From the NCBI RefSeq assembly GCF_000152965.1, contig NZ_CH902583.1:1055002-1119001 (forward strand): a DNA stretch of 64,000 bases. The letters run 5' to 3'. The notes beneath the pieces were generated by a model. That model saw nothing but the letters and a program-made list of their open reading frames with translations. It ran no database searches and had not been told where the DNA came from. Source of the DNA: Roseobacter sp. MED193 (GTDB taxonomy: Bacteria; Pseudomonadota; Alphaproteobacteria; Rhodobacterales; Rhodobacteraceae). Positions 35,081 to 44,987 of the stretch are shown piece by piece (within the stretch, counting starts at the first letter, position 1; each line of letters begins with the position of its first letter). The position numbers and the translations under genes were made by a program.

Positions 35081-37066
35081 TTAGTCTCCCGCCGCCCGGC
35101 CTTTGAGAGCGATGATCCCTCTTGGGCGAAATTGAATGAAGACGATGATGAAAAGGATCATATAGGTCTGCGCCGCGAGGGTGTTTGATGGGTTCAGCCA
35201 CTCGACGCCCTTTTGGAAGAAGCCAATCATGGTCGCCCCCGCCAGGGTGCCCCAGATATTGCCAACGCCGCCAACAACCACGGTCATGAAGCTTTGCACG
35301 ATATAATCAGAACCCAGTTCCGATGTGACCTTAGCGAACAGCCCGATGGCGACCCCTGCGATGCCAGCGATGCCGGACCCCAGCCCAAAGGTGAGCATAT
35401 TCACCCGCTCCGGGTTGATCCCCATGGATCCGGCCATAGCACGGTTCTGCGTTACGGCACGGGTCTCCAGCCCCAGCCGGGTACGGCGCATAATGAACAG
35501 GAAGACACCCAGAAAAATCAGTGCCAGCATAAAGATGGCGATGCGAATATAGCTGATCGAGACCACGTCGTTGATGATCCAGGCGCCATCCAGCCAGCCC
35601 GGCGCGGTCAAGGGACGGGCCTGGGTGCCAAAGATATTCTTGGCCAGTTGTTGCAGCGCAATCGAGATACCAAAGGTGGCCAGCAGGGTCTCCAGCGGCC
35701 GATTGTACAGCCAGCGAATGACCAACCGCTCCATTGCCACGCCTGCGGCGAAGGTCACGGCAAAGGCCAGCGGCACCGCCACCAGGATTGAAACAGTGTG
35801 GTTCGGGATCACCTGCTGCACCACATAGCCAGTATAGGCGCCCATCATGATAAACTCACCATGGGCCATATTAATCACCCCCATGACGCCAAAGGTGATG
35901 GCCAGACCAATGGCAGCCAGAAAGTAGATCGAGGCGAGCGAAAGCGCATCCAATGTCAAATCCACCGTCTGGCCAATGGCCACCTGGGTGTCAATGGATG
36001 TGAGGGCCGCCTCAGCTGCGGTAGTAATCGCCTGCGATGGCTCTTGATAGACCTCGGCAAAGATATGGTCATTCAAGCTTTGGGTGACTTCGGCCTCGGT
36101 GATTTGCGCCGGAGCCCTTTCCGCTGCAACCAGGGCCGCATAGGCGCGCGCACGAGCCTCATCAGTGTTCAATTGCGCGATCGGCACACCGCCGACCTTA
36201 CCGCCCTCAATATGACCGGCCAGCGTGGTGCGAATTTCATCCTTTGAGATCAGAGGCGGAGCGAGTTTGGCCCCGACCAGAAGGCCGTAGGCGGCATCGC
36301 GGGACAGCGCATCATCGCCGGGCATCACCTCGCGAGCGATGTTCAGCGCCTCTGGCACAGCCCCGCCAAAGGCCTGCAACTGGGTCGCCACCAGCGGATT
36401 AAGCGTGGCACGCACATCCAATCCCAGATCGCCGGACATGGCGTTGATGGTCTCGACGCGGCGCGCCTCATCCGCGTCATGGGCAATGGTCAATAGCTGC
36501 GCAATGCGTGTTTTGCGCGCCTTAATTCCTGCGTCAGGTTCAGTCTCAATCGAGGCTCGCAAAGGGGCCAAAAGCGCCGCAGCAGGGGCGCGTTCGATCG
36601 CCAGCAGGGCCTCATGGCGTCGCGCAGGATCCGGGTCCGACAGTTGAAACTGCACCAGCGCCGTGGCGATCATAGCGCGGATGCCGCTGTTGGGTTTGAT
36701 CTGTTTCAGATCGGATTTGGGGAATTCACCAATCACCGCGCCACTGTCAAAATCAAACAGGCGGTAACTTTTGCTTTCCAGCTTCTCGCCGCGAAAGAAC
36801 AGGCCATCCGATTTGCGCATCCACAGCGCCTTGGCCTGCCAGGCCTGCAGCACCGCCTGCGCCTGGGGCAGCTCGCTACCCGCGATCGCAGCAATCGCCG
36901 GGGCAATGGTCTTGCGGGAACTCTTCAGGATGACAGCGCTCTGCTCTTGCAGCAGGCTCTGCATTGGTGCTGGGTCATCCACAGCTGTCTGTGCAGAGGC
37001 CTGCTGCGCCAGGGCAGCAAGACTTGTAAGAAGGACCATGAGGCCCGCCAATAGGGAAATTCGCAT
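35081..37066 (-). CDS. urtB: Urea ABC transporter permease UrtB with long N-terminal domain
   Basis: 661-residue LivH-type permease. Residues about 1-22 form a signal-like segment. About 350 residues of Ala-rich helical, solenoid-like sequence follow (APAAALLAPLRASIETEPD and similar), then the membrane permease from about residue 370 (LDALSLASIYFLAAIGLAIT, MGVINMAHGEFIMMGAYTGY). An N-terminal periplasmic domain is common in proteobacterial UrtB, but here it is long. Start at the ATG 37066; a TTG six codons earlier lies in the intercistronic hairpin. Confidence 0.9.
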   Translation of the reverse strand: MRISLLAGLMVLLTSLAALAQQASAQTAVDDPAPMQSLLQEQSAVILKSSRKTIAPAIAAIAGSELPQAQAVLQAWQAKALWMRKSDGLFFRGEKLESKSYRLFDFDSGAVIGEFPKSDLKQIKPNSGIRAMIATALVQFQLSDPDPARRHEALLAIERAPAAALLAPLRASIETEPDAGIKARKTRIAQLLTIAHDADEARRVETINAMSGDLGLDVRATLNPLVATQLQAFGGAVPEALNIAREVMPGDDALSRDAAYGLLVGAKLAPPLISKDEIRTTLAGHIEGGKVGGVPIAQLNTDEARARAYAALVAAERAPAQITEAEVTQSLNDHIFAEVYQEPSQAITTAAEAALTSIDTQVAIGQTVDLTLDALSLASIYFLAAIGLAITFGVMGVINMAHGEFIMMGAYTGYVVQQVIPNHTVSILVAVPLAFAVTFAAGVAMERLVIRWLYNRPLETLLATFGISIALQQLAKNIFGTQARPLTAPGWLDGAWIINDVVSISYIRIAIFMLALIFLGVFLFIMRRTRLGLETRAVTQNRAMAGSMGINPERVNMLTFGLGSGIAGIAGVAIGLFAKVTSELGSDYIVQSFMTVVVGGVGNIWGTLAGATMIGFFQKGVEWLNPSNTLAAQTYMILFIIVFIQFRPRGIIALKGRAAGD

Positions 37067-37085
37067 GGGATATGGTGCCTTCAAT

Positions 37086-37115
37086 GTCCCGCAGAGCCGA
37101 GGGGCCCTGCGGGAC
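37086..37115 (-). repeat. Intercistronic hairpin between urtA and urtB
   Basis: Perfect 9-bp inverted repeat GTCCCGCAG / CTGCGGGAC around a 12-nt GC-rich loop, 9 bases past the urtA stop. It sits where the gts, ugp and dpp operons also carry hairpins, directly after the binding-protein gene. Confidence 0.75.
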
Positions 37116-37123
37116 TGTTACGA

Positions 37124-38404
37124 TCAGTAGTTTGAGTTCAGCTGAACGCAGGATTTGGTTTCGGTGTTATACATACCGCAACCGATGTCTTTCCAATCGG
37201 ACATAAGGACAGCGCTGGCTGGCAGGAAGTCGGTCCAGGCGTCGCCGGGAACTTCGGTCGTCTGGCTGATAATGTCAAACTGGCCGTCTTCCTGGATTTC
37301 GCCAATCAGCACTGGCTTGGCCAGATGGTGGTTTGGCAGCATCACGGCAGTCCCGCCTGTCAGGTTAGGGAATTCCTGACCATACATGGCAGTCCGCACC
37401 GCATCCACATCCGCAGTTTTGGCCGCTTCAACTGCGTTCACCCACATGTTGAAGCCAATGTAGTGGGCCTCCATGGGATCATTGGTCACGCGCTCATCGC
37501 CCATGGTTGTTTTCCAGGCGTCAATAAAGGCGGTGTTGGCGTCGCTCTCGGCCGACTGAAAGTAGTTCCAAGCCGCCAGGTGACCCACCAGGTTGGATGT
37601 ATCCAGACCGGACAGTTCTTCTTCACCTACCGAGAAGGCCACAACAGGGATATCATCGGCAGAGATGCCCGCAGCGGCCAGTTCTTTGTAGAACCCGATG
37701 TTGGCATCGCCATTGATTGTGGAAATCACGCCGACCTTTTTGCCGTCCGCGGCCAGGGCCACGACATCGGCCACGATCTTAGACCAGTCAGAATGACCAA
37801 AGGGCGTGTAGTTCACAAAGATATCTTCACCCGCGATGCCCTTGGACTGCAGGTAGCTTTCCAGAATATTGTTGGTGGTGCGGGGGTAGACATAGTCGGT
37901 GCCCAGCAACGCAAACTTCTCAACGCCCAGTTCTTCGAGGAAATAATCCGTCGCCGGGATTGCCTGCTGGTTGGGCGCGGCACCGGTATAGAATACGTTT
38001 TTAGAGCTTTCTTCGCCCTCATATTGCACGGGGTAGAACAGCAGACCGTTCAACTCTTCGATCACAGGCAGCACAGATTTGCGGCTTACGCTGGTCCAGT
38101 TGCCAAAGATCACGTCGACATCGTGCACGGTCAGCAATTCGCGGGCTTTTTCCGCAAACAGAGGCCAGTCAGAGGCCGGGTCGACAACAACCGCTTCCAG
38201 CTCACAGCCCATGACGCCACCGGCAGCGTTTTGCTGGTCGATCAGCATCAGCATGGTGTCTTTCAGCGTGGTCTCAGAAATCGCCATGGTCCCGGACAGG
38301 GAATGCAAAACGCCGACCTTGATGGAACAGTCTTCGGCAGAGGCCGCAGTGCTCAACGCGGCAACGGCAGCCGTGGCGGCCAGTGTGGATTTAAGATTGA
38401 TCAT
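37124..38404 (-). CDS. urtA: Urea ABC transporter substrate-binding protein UrtA
   Basis: 426-residue periplasmic binding protein. Signal peptide MINLKSTLAATAAVAALSTA.. is followed by IKVGVLHSLSGTMAISETTLKD, the hallmark UrtA/AmiC opening, and later FYPVQYEGEESSKNVFYTGA (in part). It binds urea (some relatives bind short amides). I chose the ATG at 38404 because GGGAGA precedes it and it begins the signal peptide. First gene of urtABCDE, divergent from the urease operon. Confidence 0.93.
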   Translation of the reverse strand: MINLKSTLAATAAVAALSTAASAEDCSIKVGVLHSLSGTMAISETTLKDTMLMLIDQQNAAGGVMGCELEAVVVDPASDWPLFAEKARELLTVHDVDVIFGNWTSVSRKSVLPVIEELNGLLFYPVQYEGEESSKNVFYTGAAPNQQAIPATDYFLEELGVEKFALLGTDYVYPRTTNNILESYLQSKGIAGEDIFVNYTPFGHSDWSKIVADVVALAADGKKVGVISTINGDANIGFYKELAAAGISADDIPVVAFSVGEEELSGLDTSNLVGHLAAWNYFQSAESDANTAFIDAWKTTMGDERVTNDPMEAHYIGFNMWVNAVEAAKTADVDAVRTAMYGQEFPNLTGGTAVMLPNHHLAKPVLIGEIQEDGQFDIISQTTEVPGDAWTDFLPASAVLMSDWKDIGCGMYNTETKSCVQLNSNY

Positions 38405-38719
38405 GTTTATCTCCCGGCGGAGGGGGTCGGGGGTGCTTGCGTCAACGCGCATCTTTCCGTACCCAGTCCCCGCAACCTTTGTTGCACCCGTGTGGCGGCC
38501 ATTCAGAGCTGCAATTCGTCTGGTCGTCACACACCCTTTGGAAATCATCCTCTCCCATCAGGCCCCTATAGTGGTTCTGCATTGCAGCAAACCGCGCAAC
38601 AAACCTTGCCGCGTTTTCGTCGCTGATGCTGCAACTTGCCCAAAAGTTACGCAGTCCCGCCCGTTGCACGCCAAAAAATAGGCAAAGATGTTTTCAAAAC
38701 CTGAATTTAGCGAGTTTTT
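38405..38719. promoter_or_regulatory. Divergent urtA/ureD control region
   Basis: This 315-bp gap must hold the promoters of the urea importer and urease operons. I looked for a sigma-54 site (TGGCAC-N5-TTGCA) and found only TGGTTCTGCATTGCA near 38570, which has one base too few between the GG and GC elements. No convincing -35/-10 pair or binding site was seen. Confidence 0.5.
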
Positions 38720-39682
38720 GTGGAGCTCTCAGGCTGGTTTGCCGAAAAAAGTGGCAACGAAATTGCGGCCTACCTCGGACGTTGGTCGCTCTTGGATAAG
38801 GATCCGGCCATTACCCTGACCGCCAACATATCGCAGCAAAAGGCACTTTCTGTCTTGCCCTTGCGGCCCGCCGCGAAGGCTCCTGTGCAGCCCCGCGCGG
38901 TGGGGACAGTTAAGCTCTCGGTCAAACAGACCCCCCGAGGCACAGCACTGCAGGGACTGCGTCAGTCCGGCTCTTATAGATGCCTGTTTCCGCGGCCCAA
39001 GTCGGGCGCGTTGGAGGCGGTTTTGATCAATACGGCCGGTGGCATTACTGGTGGCGATGACATGCAAATCGCAGCACAGGTTGGCAAGGGGGCGAACCTC
39101 ACGCTCACCAGTCAGACGGCAGAGCGCGCCTACCGGGCCCAACCGGGCGAGGTGGGCAAATTGCAGACAAAGCTGACCGTAGCAGCGGCAGGGCATGTGA
39201 ACTGGCTGCCGCAAGAAACCATATTGTTTCAAAGCTGTGCCCTGCGGCGCAGGCTGGAAGTCGATCTGGCGCCAGAGGCCAGCGCCTTGGTGGTCGAACC
39301 GCTTGTCTTTGGCCGCAAAGCCATGGGCGAAGTGGTCACACAGGGGCTGTTTCAGGATCAGATCTTGCTGCGCCGCGATGGGCAGGTCCTGTACCGCGAC
39401 GCCATGCGCTTTGACGGTGATATGCAGGCCCAGCTCGACCGCCCCCATGTGGCGGCAGGGGCCCGCGCGCTTGTCTCATTGATCTATATCGCCCCGGATG
39501 CGCCGGGACAGCTGGCACAACTGCGCGCCATGCTGCCCGATCAGGCCGGGGCCTCATTGATCGGCGAGGACCTGTTGGTGCTGCGCATTTTGGCCACAGA
39601 CGCCCATGATCTGCGCCGCAGCCTGCTGCCTATTCTCAACCGCTTAACCCGCGACACCCTTCCCCGATGCTGGATGATCTGA
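38720..39682 (+). CDS. ureD: Urease accessory protein UreD
   Basis: Up to 320 residues; UreD/UreH acts as a scaffold for nickel insertion with UreF and UreG. Motifs include [34 protein letters not shown] and DVDLAPEA-like LEVDLAPEA. The first possible start is the GTG at 38720; there is no ATG before the conserved core (about residue 60), so the true start could be a later GTG/TTG. It is the first gene of ureDABCEFG and ends 1 base before ureA. Confidence 0.9.
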   Translation: MELSGWFAEKSGNEIAAYLGRWSLLDKDPAITLTANISQQKALSVLPLRPAAKAPVQPRAVGTVKLSVKQTPRGTALQGLRQSGSYRCLFPRPKSGALEAVLINTAGGITGGDDMQIAAQVGKGANLTLTSQTAERAYRAQPGEVGKLQTKLTVAAAGHVNWLPQETILFQSCALRRRLEVDLAPEASALVVEPLVFGRKAMGEVVTQGLFQDQILLRRDGQVLYRDAMRFDGDMQAQLDRPHVAAGARALVSLIYIAPDAPGQLAQLRAMLPDQAGASLIGEDLLVLRILATDAHDLRRSLLPILNRLTRDTLPRCWMI

Positions 39683-39683
39683 C

Positions 39684-39986
39684 ATGAACCTCACGCCCCG
39701 AGAAAAAGACAAATTGCTGATTGCCATGGCCGCCGAGGTCGCCCGCCGCCGTCTGGCGCGGGGCGTCAAGCTGAACCACCCCGAGGCCATTGCCCTGATC
39801 ACTGACGCCGTGGTCGAAGGTGCCCGCGATGGGCGCTCGGTCGCGGATATGATGGAAGCCGGGGCCGAAGTCGTCAGCCGCGACCAATGCATGGAAGGCA
39901 TCGCAGAGATGATCCATGACGTCCAGGTCGAAGCCACCTTTCCGGACGGCACCAAACTGGTGACCGTCCACAACCCGATCCGCTAA
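39684..39986 (+). CDS. ureA: Urease gamma subunit
   Basis: 100-residue small subunit of the nickel urease that hydrolyses urea to ammonia and carbamate. The sequence opens [20 protein letters not shown] and includes [13 protein letters not shown] and the terminal VTVHNPI, all standard for UreA. It follows ureD by one base. Confidence 0.97.
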   Translation: MNLTPREKDKLLIAMAAEVARRRLARGVKLNHPEAIALITDAVVEGARDGRSVADMMEAGAEVVSRDQCMEGIAEMIHDVQVEATFPDGTKLVTVHNPIR

Positions 39987-40015
39987 ACGCTTCTCCTCTG
40001 TAAAGGAATTCACCG

Positions 40016-40180
40016 ATGAAGAACCTGTCTCTCGGCCTCGTTGCAAGCCTTGCCGCCTCTCCTGCCCTGGCCCATGGGTCTACAGATATTCATACCCACC
40101 CTGAAGAGATGGTCGGGCTGGCAGCCCTTGTCGCCCTGGTGGTCGTGGGCGGTTACCTGGCCTGGAAGAAGCGCACATGA
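40016..40180 (+). CDS. Small His-rich membrane peptide within the urease operon
   Basis: A 54-codon gene starting at the ATG 40016, preceded by AAAGGAATT, and ending in the TGA at 40178-40180. It overlaps the ureB start (ATGA). The product has an N-terminal signal-like segment ([19 protein letters not shown]), a short His-rich loop ([12 protein letters not shown] with three His) and a C-terminal membrane segment ending in WKKRT. Translational coupling and the clean ribosome-binding site argue that it is real. Function unknown; a role in nickel or urea handling at the periplasmic face is only an inference from the His residues and operon. Confidence 0.8.
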   Translation: MKNLSLGLVASLAASPALAHGSTDIHTHPEEMVGLAALVALVVVGGYLAWKKRT

Positions 40181-40482
40181 TCCCCGGAGAGCTGCTGCCC
40201 GCTGCTGGCGCACTGACCCTGAATGCCGGGGCCGCGCAGATCACTCTGATGGTGGCCAATACCGGGGATCGCCCGGTCCAGGTCGGCTCCCACTACCATT
40301 TTGCCGAAGCCAACCCAGCGCTGGAGTTCACCCGCGCGGCAGCCCATGGCTACCGCCTGGACATTGCCGCCGGTACTGCCGTGCGGTTTGAGCCCGGGCA
40401 ACGCCGCGAAGTGAATTTGGTGCCGATTTCAGGCAACCGCCATGTCTATGGTTTCAATCAAAAGGTCATGGGGGCGCTCTGA
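40177..40482 (+). CDS. ureB: Urease beta subunit
   Basis: 101 residues. MIPGELLPA at the start, [19 protein letters not shown] and [14 protein letters not shown] are diagnostic of UreB. The start codon overlaps the stop of the small His-rich peptide gene. It assembles with UreA and UreC into the urease holoenzyme. A 77-bp gap follows before ureC. Confidence 0.97.
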   Translation: MIPGELLPAAGALTLNAGAAQITLMVANTGDRPVQVGSHYHFAEANPALEFTRAAAHGYRLDIAAGTAVRFEPGQRREVNLVPISGNRHVYGFNQKVMGAL

Positions 40483-40559
40483 GGCTCCCTTGATGTCGCT
40501 GGGTCACGCCGCCGTGCCGATGACCTGATACGAATATGCTACGCAGAGGTTTCGCGATC

Positions 40560-42302
40560 ATGCCCACCCAGATTTCACGCGCCGATTACGCCGCCATGTT
40601 TGGCCCTACCACCGGTGACAGGCTGCGCCTGGCCGATACTGATCTGATCATCGAGGTCGAGCGCGACCTGACCGCCGAGCGCGCGGCTGGATCGGCCAAT
40701 GCGCCACTCTATGGAGAAGAGGTCAAGTTTGGCGGCGGCAAAGTGATCCGCGATGGCATGGGTCAATCACAGGCGACACGGGCCGCAGGTGCGGTGGATA
40801 CGGTGATCACCAATGCGCTGATTGTCGACCACTCTGGCATTTACAAGGCCGACGTGGGCCTGCGCGATGGGCGCATTGCCAAGATCGGCAAAGCAGGCAA
40901 TCCAGATACTCAGCCCGGCGTTGATGTGATCGTTGGCCCCGGCACCGAGGTGATAGCAGGCGAGGGCCGCATCCTGACGGCGGGGGGCTTTGACAGCCAT
41001 ATCCATTTCATCTGCCCGCAACAAATCGAAGATGCGCTGCATTCTGGCCTCACCACCATGCTGGGCGGAGGCACCGGGCCGGCCCATGGGACATTGGCCA
41101 CCACCTGCACCCCCGGTGCCTGGCACCTTGGCCGCATGTTGCAATCGGCAGACGCCTTTCCCATGAACCTTGCCTTTGCCGGCAAGGGCAACGCCTCGCT
41201 GCCCGCCGCCCTGGAGGAACAGGTTCTGGCGGGCGCCTGCGCGCTGAAACTGCACGAGGACTGGGGCTCCACGCCCGCGGCGATTGACTGCTGCCTCTCG
41301 GTGGCAGACGCCATGGATGTTCAGGTGATGATCCACACGGATACCTTGAACGAGAGTGGTTTTGTCGAACACACGGTCGGTACCATCAAGGGCCGTACGA
41401 TCCATGCGTTTCACACCGAAGGCGCAGGTGGCGGCCACGCACCGGATATCATCAAGATCTGCGGCGAAGACCATGTCCTCCCCTCATCGACCAATCCCAC
41501 CCGCCCCTTTACCGTGAACACCCTAGAAGAGCATCTGGACATGTTGATGGTCTGCCATCACCTGGACAAATCCATCCCAGAGGATGTCGCCTTTGCCGAA
41601 AGCCGCATCCGCCGCGAGACAATTGCCGCCGAAGATATCCTGCATGACATGGGCGCCTTCAGCATCATCGCCTCTGATAGCCAGGCCATGGGGCGCGTCG
41701 GCGAGGTCCTAATCCGCACCTGGCAAACCGCCGATAAGATGAAGAAACAACGTGGTCGCCTGGCGGAGGAAACCGGCGACAACGACAACTACCGGGTGCG
41801 CCGTTACATTGCAAAGTACACCATCAACCCCGCCATCGCCCATGGCTTGAGCCATGAAATCGGCAGTCTGGCCGAGGGCAAGCGCGCCGATCTGGTACTT
41901 TGGGATCCGGCCTTCTTTGGTGTCAAACCGGAAATGGTCCTGCTGGGCGGCTCTATCGTGATGGCTCAGATGGGAGACCCCAATGCTTCGATCCCGACGC
42001 CTCAGCCAGTCTACTCGCGCCCGATGTTTGGAGCCTTTGGCCGTTCGGTTGAAAACTCCGCTGTGACCTTTGTCTCCGAAGCGGCGCAGCAGGCTGGGAT
42101 CGGCGATAAACTGGGTCTGGCGAAACAGACGCTGGCGGTGAAAAACACCCGCAACATCGGCAAAAAGGATCTGCTCCTGAATGACGCCACCCCGGTGATG
42201 GAAGTGAACCCTGAAACCTATGAGGTGCGCGCCGATGGTGAGCTGCTGACCTGCCAGCCCGCCGAGGTCCTGCCCATGGCACAACGTTATTTTATGTTCT
42301 GA
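40560..42302 (+). CDS. ureC: Urease alpha (catalytic) subunit
   Basis: 580-residue catalytic subunit. Seen: [12 protein letters not shown] (nickel-binding His pair), [10 protein letters not shown] (Lys that is carbamylated and bridges both nickels), [29 protein letters not shown] and the mobile-flap [22 protein letters not shown] (in part, catalytic His). All key residues are present. I chose the ATG at 40560 (AGAGG upstream, [17 protein letters not shown]) over an ATG 8 codons earlier. Confidence 0.97.
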   Translation: MPTQISRADYAAMFGPTTGDRLRLADTDLIIEVERDLTAERAAGSANAPLYGEEVKFGGGKVIRDGMGQSQATRAAGAVDTVITNALIVDHSGIYKADVGLRDGRIAKIGKAGNPDTQPGVDVIVGPGTEVIAGEGRILTAGGFDSHIHFICPQQIEDALHSGLTTMLGGGTGPAHGTLATTCTPGAWHLGRMLQSADAFPMNLAFAGKGNASLPAALEEQVLAGACALKLHEDWGSTPAAIDCCLSVADAMDVQVMIHTDTLNESGFVEHTVGTIKGRTIHAFHTEGAGGGHAPDIIKICGEDHVLPSSTNPTRPFTVNTLEEHLDMLMVCHHLDKSIPEDVAFAESRIRRETIAAEDILHDMGAFSIIASDSQAMGRVGEVLIRTWQTADKMKKQRGRLAEETGDNDNYRVRRYIAKYTINPAIAHGLSHEIGSLAEGKRADLVLWDPAFFGVKPEMVLLGGSIVMAQMGDPNASIPTPQPVYSRPMFGAFGRSVENSAVTFVSEAAQQAGIGDKLGLAKQTLAVKNTRNIGKKDLLLNDATPVMEVNPETYEVRADGELLTCQPAEVLPMAQRYFMF

Positions 42303-42312
42303 GGAGCCGAAG

Positions 42313-42750
42313 ATGGAGCTACCAACTGCCCGCGAAGTGATCCACAGCCACCATGGCGACGATGAGGTCACTCTCACCTATGATGCGCGTTTCCTGCGGC
42401 GCAAAGTGCTGACCACCAGTGGAGGAACGCAGTTCCTGGTGGATCTGGCGCAGACCTCCTCTGTGGGGCAAGGCGATGCCTTCAAGCTGTCAGATGGCCG
42501 ACTGATTGATGTGATCCCCGCCAGCGAGACCCTCTTGGAGGTGACAGGCGATCTGCCCCGGCTCGCCTGGCATATCGGAAATCGCCACACCCCCTGCCAG
42601 GTGGAACAGGACCGCCTGTTGATCCAGGCGGACCATGTCCTGCGTGATATGTTGCAAAAACTTGGTGCAACTCTGCGGGAGGTAGAGGCCCCCTTTACAC
42701 CGGAAGGCGGGGCCTATGGCCACGGACGCACCCATGGCCACAGCCATTAG
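42313..42750 (+). CDS. ureE: Urease accessory protein UreE (nickel chaperone)
   Basis: 145-residue metallochaperone delivering nickel to the urease apoenzyme. The middle shows LAWHIGNRHTPCQVEQDRLLI (in part), the conserved metal-binding region, and the protein ends in a His-rich tail [10 protein letters not shown] as many UreE proteins do. It overlaps ureF by 35 bases in another frame. Confidence 0.93.
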   Translation: MELPTAREVIHSHHGDDEVTLTYDARFLRRKVLTTSGGTQFLVDLAQTSSVGQGDAFKLSDGRLIDVIPASETLLEVTGDLPRLAWHIGNRHTPCQVEQDRLLIQADHVLRDMLQKLGATLREVEAPFTPEGGAYGHGRTHGHSH

Positions 42751-43399
42751 CACAGCCACAAACAACCAGATCCTGACGTTAAGCCAATGGCTGACCCCCA
42801 GCTATCCGGTTGGCGCCTTTGCCTATAGCCACGGGCTGGAAGCCGCAGCAGATCAAGGCTGGGTCACCCACGGCCCCAGTCTGGAGGACTGGCTCGGCGA
42901 GGTCTTGGAGCTTGGCGCAGGACGTTCGGATGCACTCTTTCTGGCAGCGGCCTGGCACGCACAGACTGCGCAAGAGCTGGAAGAGGTCGACGCCAACGCC
43001 CGCGCCTTTGCAGCCAGCAAGGAACGGCTGTTTGAAACGAGCCAGCAAGGTCAAAGCTTTGGCCTGGTTACCGAAACGATCTGGGGGGGCAGGCTCACCG
43101 GCCTGACCTACCCAGTGGCATTGGGAGCGGCTGCAGCCGCGCAAAACCTGCCACTGGATCTGACACAGGTGATGTATCTTCAGGCCTTTGTCTCCAACCT
43201 GATCGCAGCAGGCCAGCGCTTGCTGCCGGTGGGCCAGACTGAAGGGCAACAGATCCTGCAGCGCCTCAGCGCCCGTCTGCCCAAGATCGCCGCCGAGACA
43301 GCTTCTGGCGATCTCACCCGGCTTTCCGCCACCGCCTTTCTGGCAGATATCGCCGCAATGAAACACGAAACACAACGCTCAAGGATTTTTCGCACATGA
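42716..43399 (+). CDS. ureF: Urease accessory protein UreF
   Basis: 227 residues or slightly fewer. [21 protein letters not shown] is the classical UreF opening. UreF joins UreD and UreG in the activation complex and gates GTP hydrolysis. The start lies inside the His-tail coding region of ureE; the ATG at 42734 (six codons later) is an equally possible start. Coupled to ureG by ATGA. Confidence 0.92.
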   Translation: MATDAPMATAISTATNNQILTLSQWLTPSYPVGAFAYSHGLEAAADQGWVTHGPSLEDWLGEVLELGAGRSDALFLAAAWHAQTAQELEEVDANARAFAASKERLFETSQQGQSFGLVTETIWGGRLTGLTYPVALGAAAAAQNLPLDLTQVMYLQAFVSNLIAAGQRLLPVGQTEGQQILQRLSARLPKIAAETASGDLTRLSATAFLADIAAMKHETQRSRIFRT

Positions 43400-44019
43400 G
43401 TAGCCCCAATGGCCCCCTTCGTATTGGCATCGGCGGCCCGGTCGGTGCCGGCAAGACGACACTGACTGCTGCCCTGGCAGAAACCCTGCGGGACAAACAT
43501 TCCATCGGTGTCATCACCAATGACATCTACACCCAGGAAGACGCCGAGGCCCTCGTGCGCATGCAGGTCTTGCCCTCAGAACGGATCATAGGGGTTGAAA
43601 CCGGCGGCTGCCCCCATACGGCGATCCGCGAAGATGCCTCAATCAATCTGGCAGCGGTTGCGGAAATGGTTGACCGGCACCCTGAGGTCGAAATCGTTCT
43701 GATCGAGAGCGGCGGGGACAACCTATCAGCCACCTTCAGTCCTGAGCTGGCTGACCTGACCATCTATGTGATCGATGTGGCGGCGGGCGAAGAAATCCCC
43801 CGCAAGGGCGGCCCAGCCGTGACACGTTCGGATATTTTGGTGATCAATAAAACCGACCTCGCTCCCCATGTAGGAGCAAGCCTGGACGTGATGGCGCAGG
43901 ATGCCGCGCGTATGCGCAAGGGCCTGCCAACCTATTTCACCAACCTCAAAGCCCGCGTCGGAGTGGCAGAGGTCTGGGCCGAAATCCGCCAGATTGGCGG
44001 CCTGCCCTCGACGGGCTGA
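43396..44019 (+). CDS. ureG: Urease accessory GTPase UreG
   Basis: 207-residue SIMIBI-class GTPase that powers nickel insertion. P-loop [10 protein letters not shown] (about 14-23), the Cys-Pro-His metal motif in [17 protein letters not shown] and the guanine-specificity VINKTDLAP are present. Last urease gene of the run; a small inverted repeat (CTTCGC/GCGAAG, 44058-44091) follows. Confidence 0.97.
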   Translation: MSSPNGPLRIGIGGPVGAGKTTLTAALAETLRDKHSIGVITNDIYTQEDAEALVRMQVLPSERIIGVETGGCPHTAIREDASINLAAVAEMVDRHPEVEIVLIESGGDNLSATFSPELADLTIYVIDVAAGEEIPRKGGPAVTRSDILVINKTDLAPHVGASLDVMAQDAARMRKGLPTYFTNLKARVGVAEVWAEIRQIGGLPSTG

Positions 44020-44120
44020 AGATACCACCTTCTCCGTGACCCAACGTGACTCTGGCGCTTCGCAGCAAAGGGCGACACCCTCTGTGCGAAGACAGGGAAA
44101 GACCGGGTCAGGAGGCCTCA

Positions 44121-44741
44121 ATGTATACCGTACATCACCTCAACAATTCTCGCTCACAGCGCATCCTCTGGCTGATGGAGGAGCTGGGCCTGCCCTATGA
44201 AATAGTTCACCATCAACGCGATGCGGTGACAAATTTGGCGCCTCCCTCCCTGATCGCCAAACACCCATTGGGAAAATCCCCGATGATCGAGGTGGACGGG
44301 CGCGTGATCACAGAAAGTGGGGCAATTGTTGAATATCTCTGCGCCAACCATGGGCCGCATCTGCTGCCAGCCCGCGACACCGATGCCTATATCAGCCATC
44401 TGGAACTGATGCATTTTGCCGAAGGCTCTGCCATGACGCCCATCCTGTTGCAGCTCTATGTTGGCAAACTGGGCGAGGCAGGCGCGCCGCTGGCGCCGCG
44501 CATCACCCAGCAACTGCAGAGCCATTTTGCCTATATGGAGCAGATACTGCGGCCCTCTGGCCATTTTGTGCTGGATGATCTGTCTGCAGCAGACATCATG
44601 CTGAGCTTCCCGGCTGAAATCGCAATGCGGCAGGGCCAGGCAAAGAGCCTGCCAAAACTGGCAGATTTTGTGGCCAGTATTCAGTCCCGCCCAGCCTATA
44701 AGTGGGCCCTGGAAAAAGGCGGCGACTACGCCTTTGCGTAA
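44121..44741 (+). CDS. Glutathione S-transferase family protein
   Basis: 206 residues. An N-terminal thioredoxin-like domain (YTVHHLNNSRSQRILWLMEEL, in part; MIEVDGRVITESGAIVEYL with the glutathione-binding ESGAI) precedes an all-helical C-terminal domain. The ATG at 44121 has a strong AGGAGG site; upstream codons in the same frame overlap a hairpin and are not coding. It lies 101 bp after ureG and may be a separate unit. Substrate unknown. Confidence 0.88.
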   Translation: MYTVHHLNNSRSQRILWLMEELGLPYEIVHHQRDAVTNLAPPSLIAKHPLGKSPMIEVDGRVITESGAIVEYLCANHGPHLLPARDTDAYISHLELMHFAEGSAMTPILLQLYVGKLGEAGAPLAPRITQQLQSHFAYMEQILRPSGHFVLDDLSAADIMLSFPAEIAMRQGQAKSLPKLADFVASIQSRPAYKWALEKGGDYAFA

Positions 44742-44773
44742 ACCTCAGCCTCCAATCCGCCTGTCAGGCGCAT

Positions 44774-44813
44774 CACAGCTCACAGCTCACAGCTCACAGC
44801 TCACAGCTCACAG
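44774..44813. repeat. Heptamer tandem repeat (CACAGCT)x5.7
   Basis: Five perfect copies of CACAGCT plus a partial CACAG, lying between the GST stop and the TonB-receptor terminator. Perfect copies imply recent slippage expansion. It is outside any gene I can support, so effects on reading frames are not expected. Confidence 0.95.
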
Positions 44814-44938
44814 GAAGGCTCAGATAAATATCGTGAGAAGGGCAAGAGAAAGGCCAGAGAAGGACTGACCCCGGGCCTTTGAAACTCTGCGCCTTCACCA
44901 GAGCCAGCCCCCAACGATTGTTTTAGAATTAAAAAGAC

Positions 44939-44960
44939 GGCCCCAACACATGTTGGGGCC
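44939..44960 (-). terminator. Rho-independent terminator of the TonB receptor gene
   Basis: Perfect 10-bp inverted repeat GGCCCCAACA / TGTTGGGGCC with a minimal loop. On the minus strand it is followed by GTCTTTTTAATT. It lies 27 bases past the stop of the receptor gene at 44988. Confidence 0.88.
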
Positions 44961-44987
44961 GCTGCGTTCTCACTTAGGAGCTCTGGA

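Noticed and set aside
38565-38585. TGGTTCTGCATTGCA as a sigma-54 promoter for the urea genes
   Set aside because: The GG and GC elements are one base too close, and the -24 element departs from TGGCAC.
37325-38626. A 433-codon open frame opposite urtA
   Set aside because: Shadow of the urtA reading frame; it crosses the urtA promoter and encodes a low-complexity Gly/Arg/His-rich peptide.
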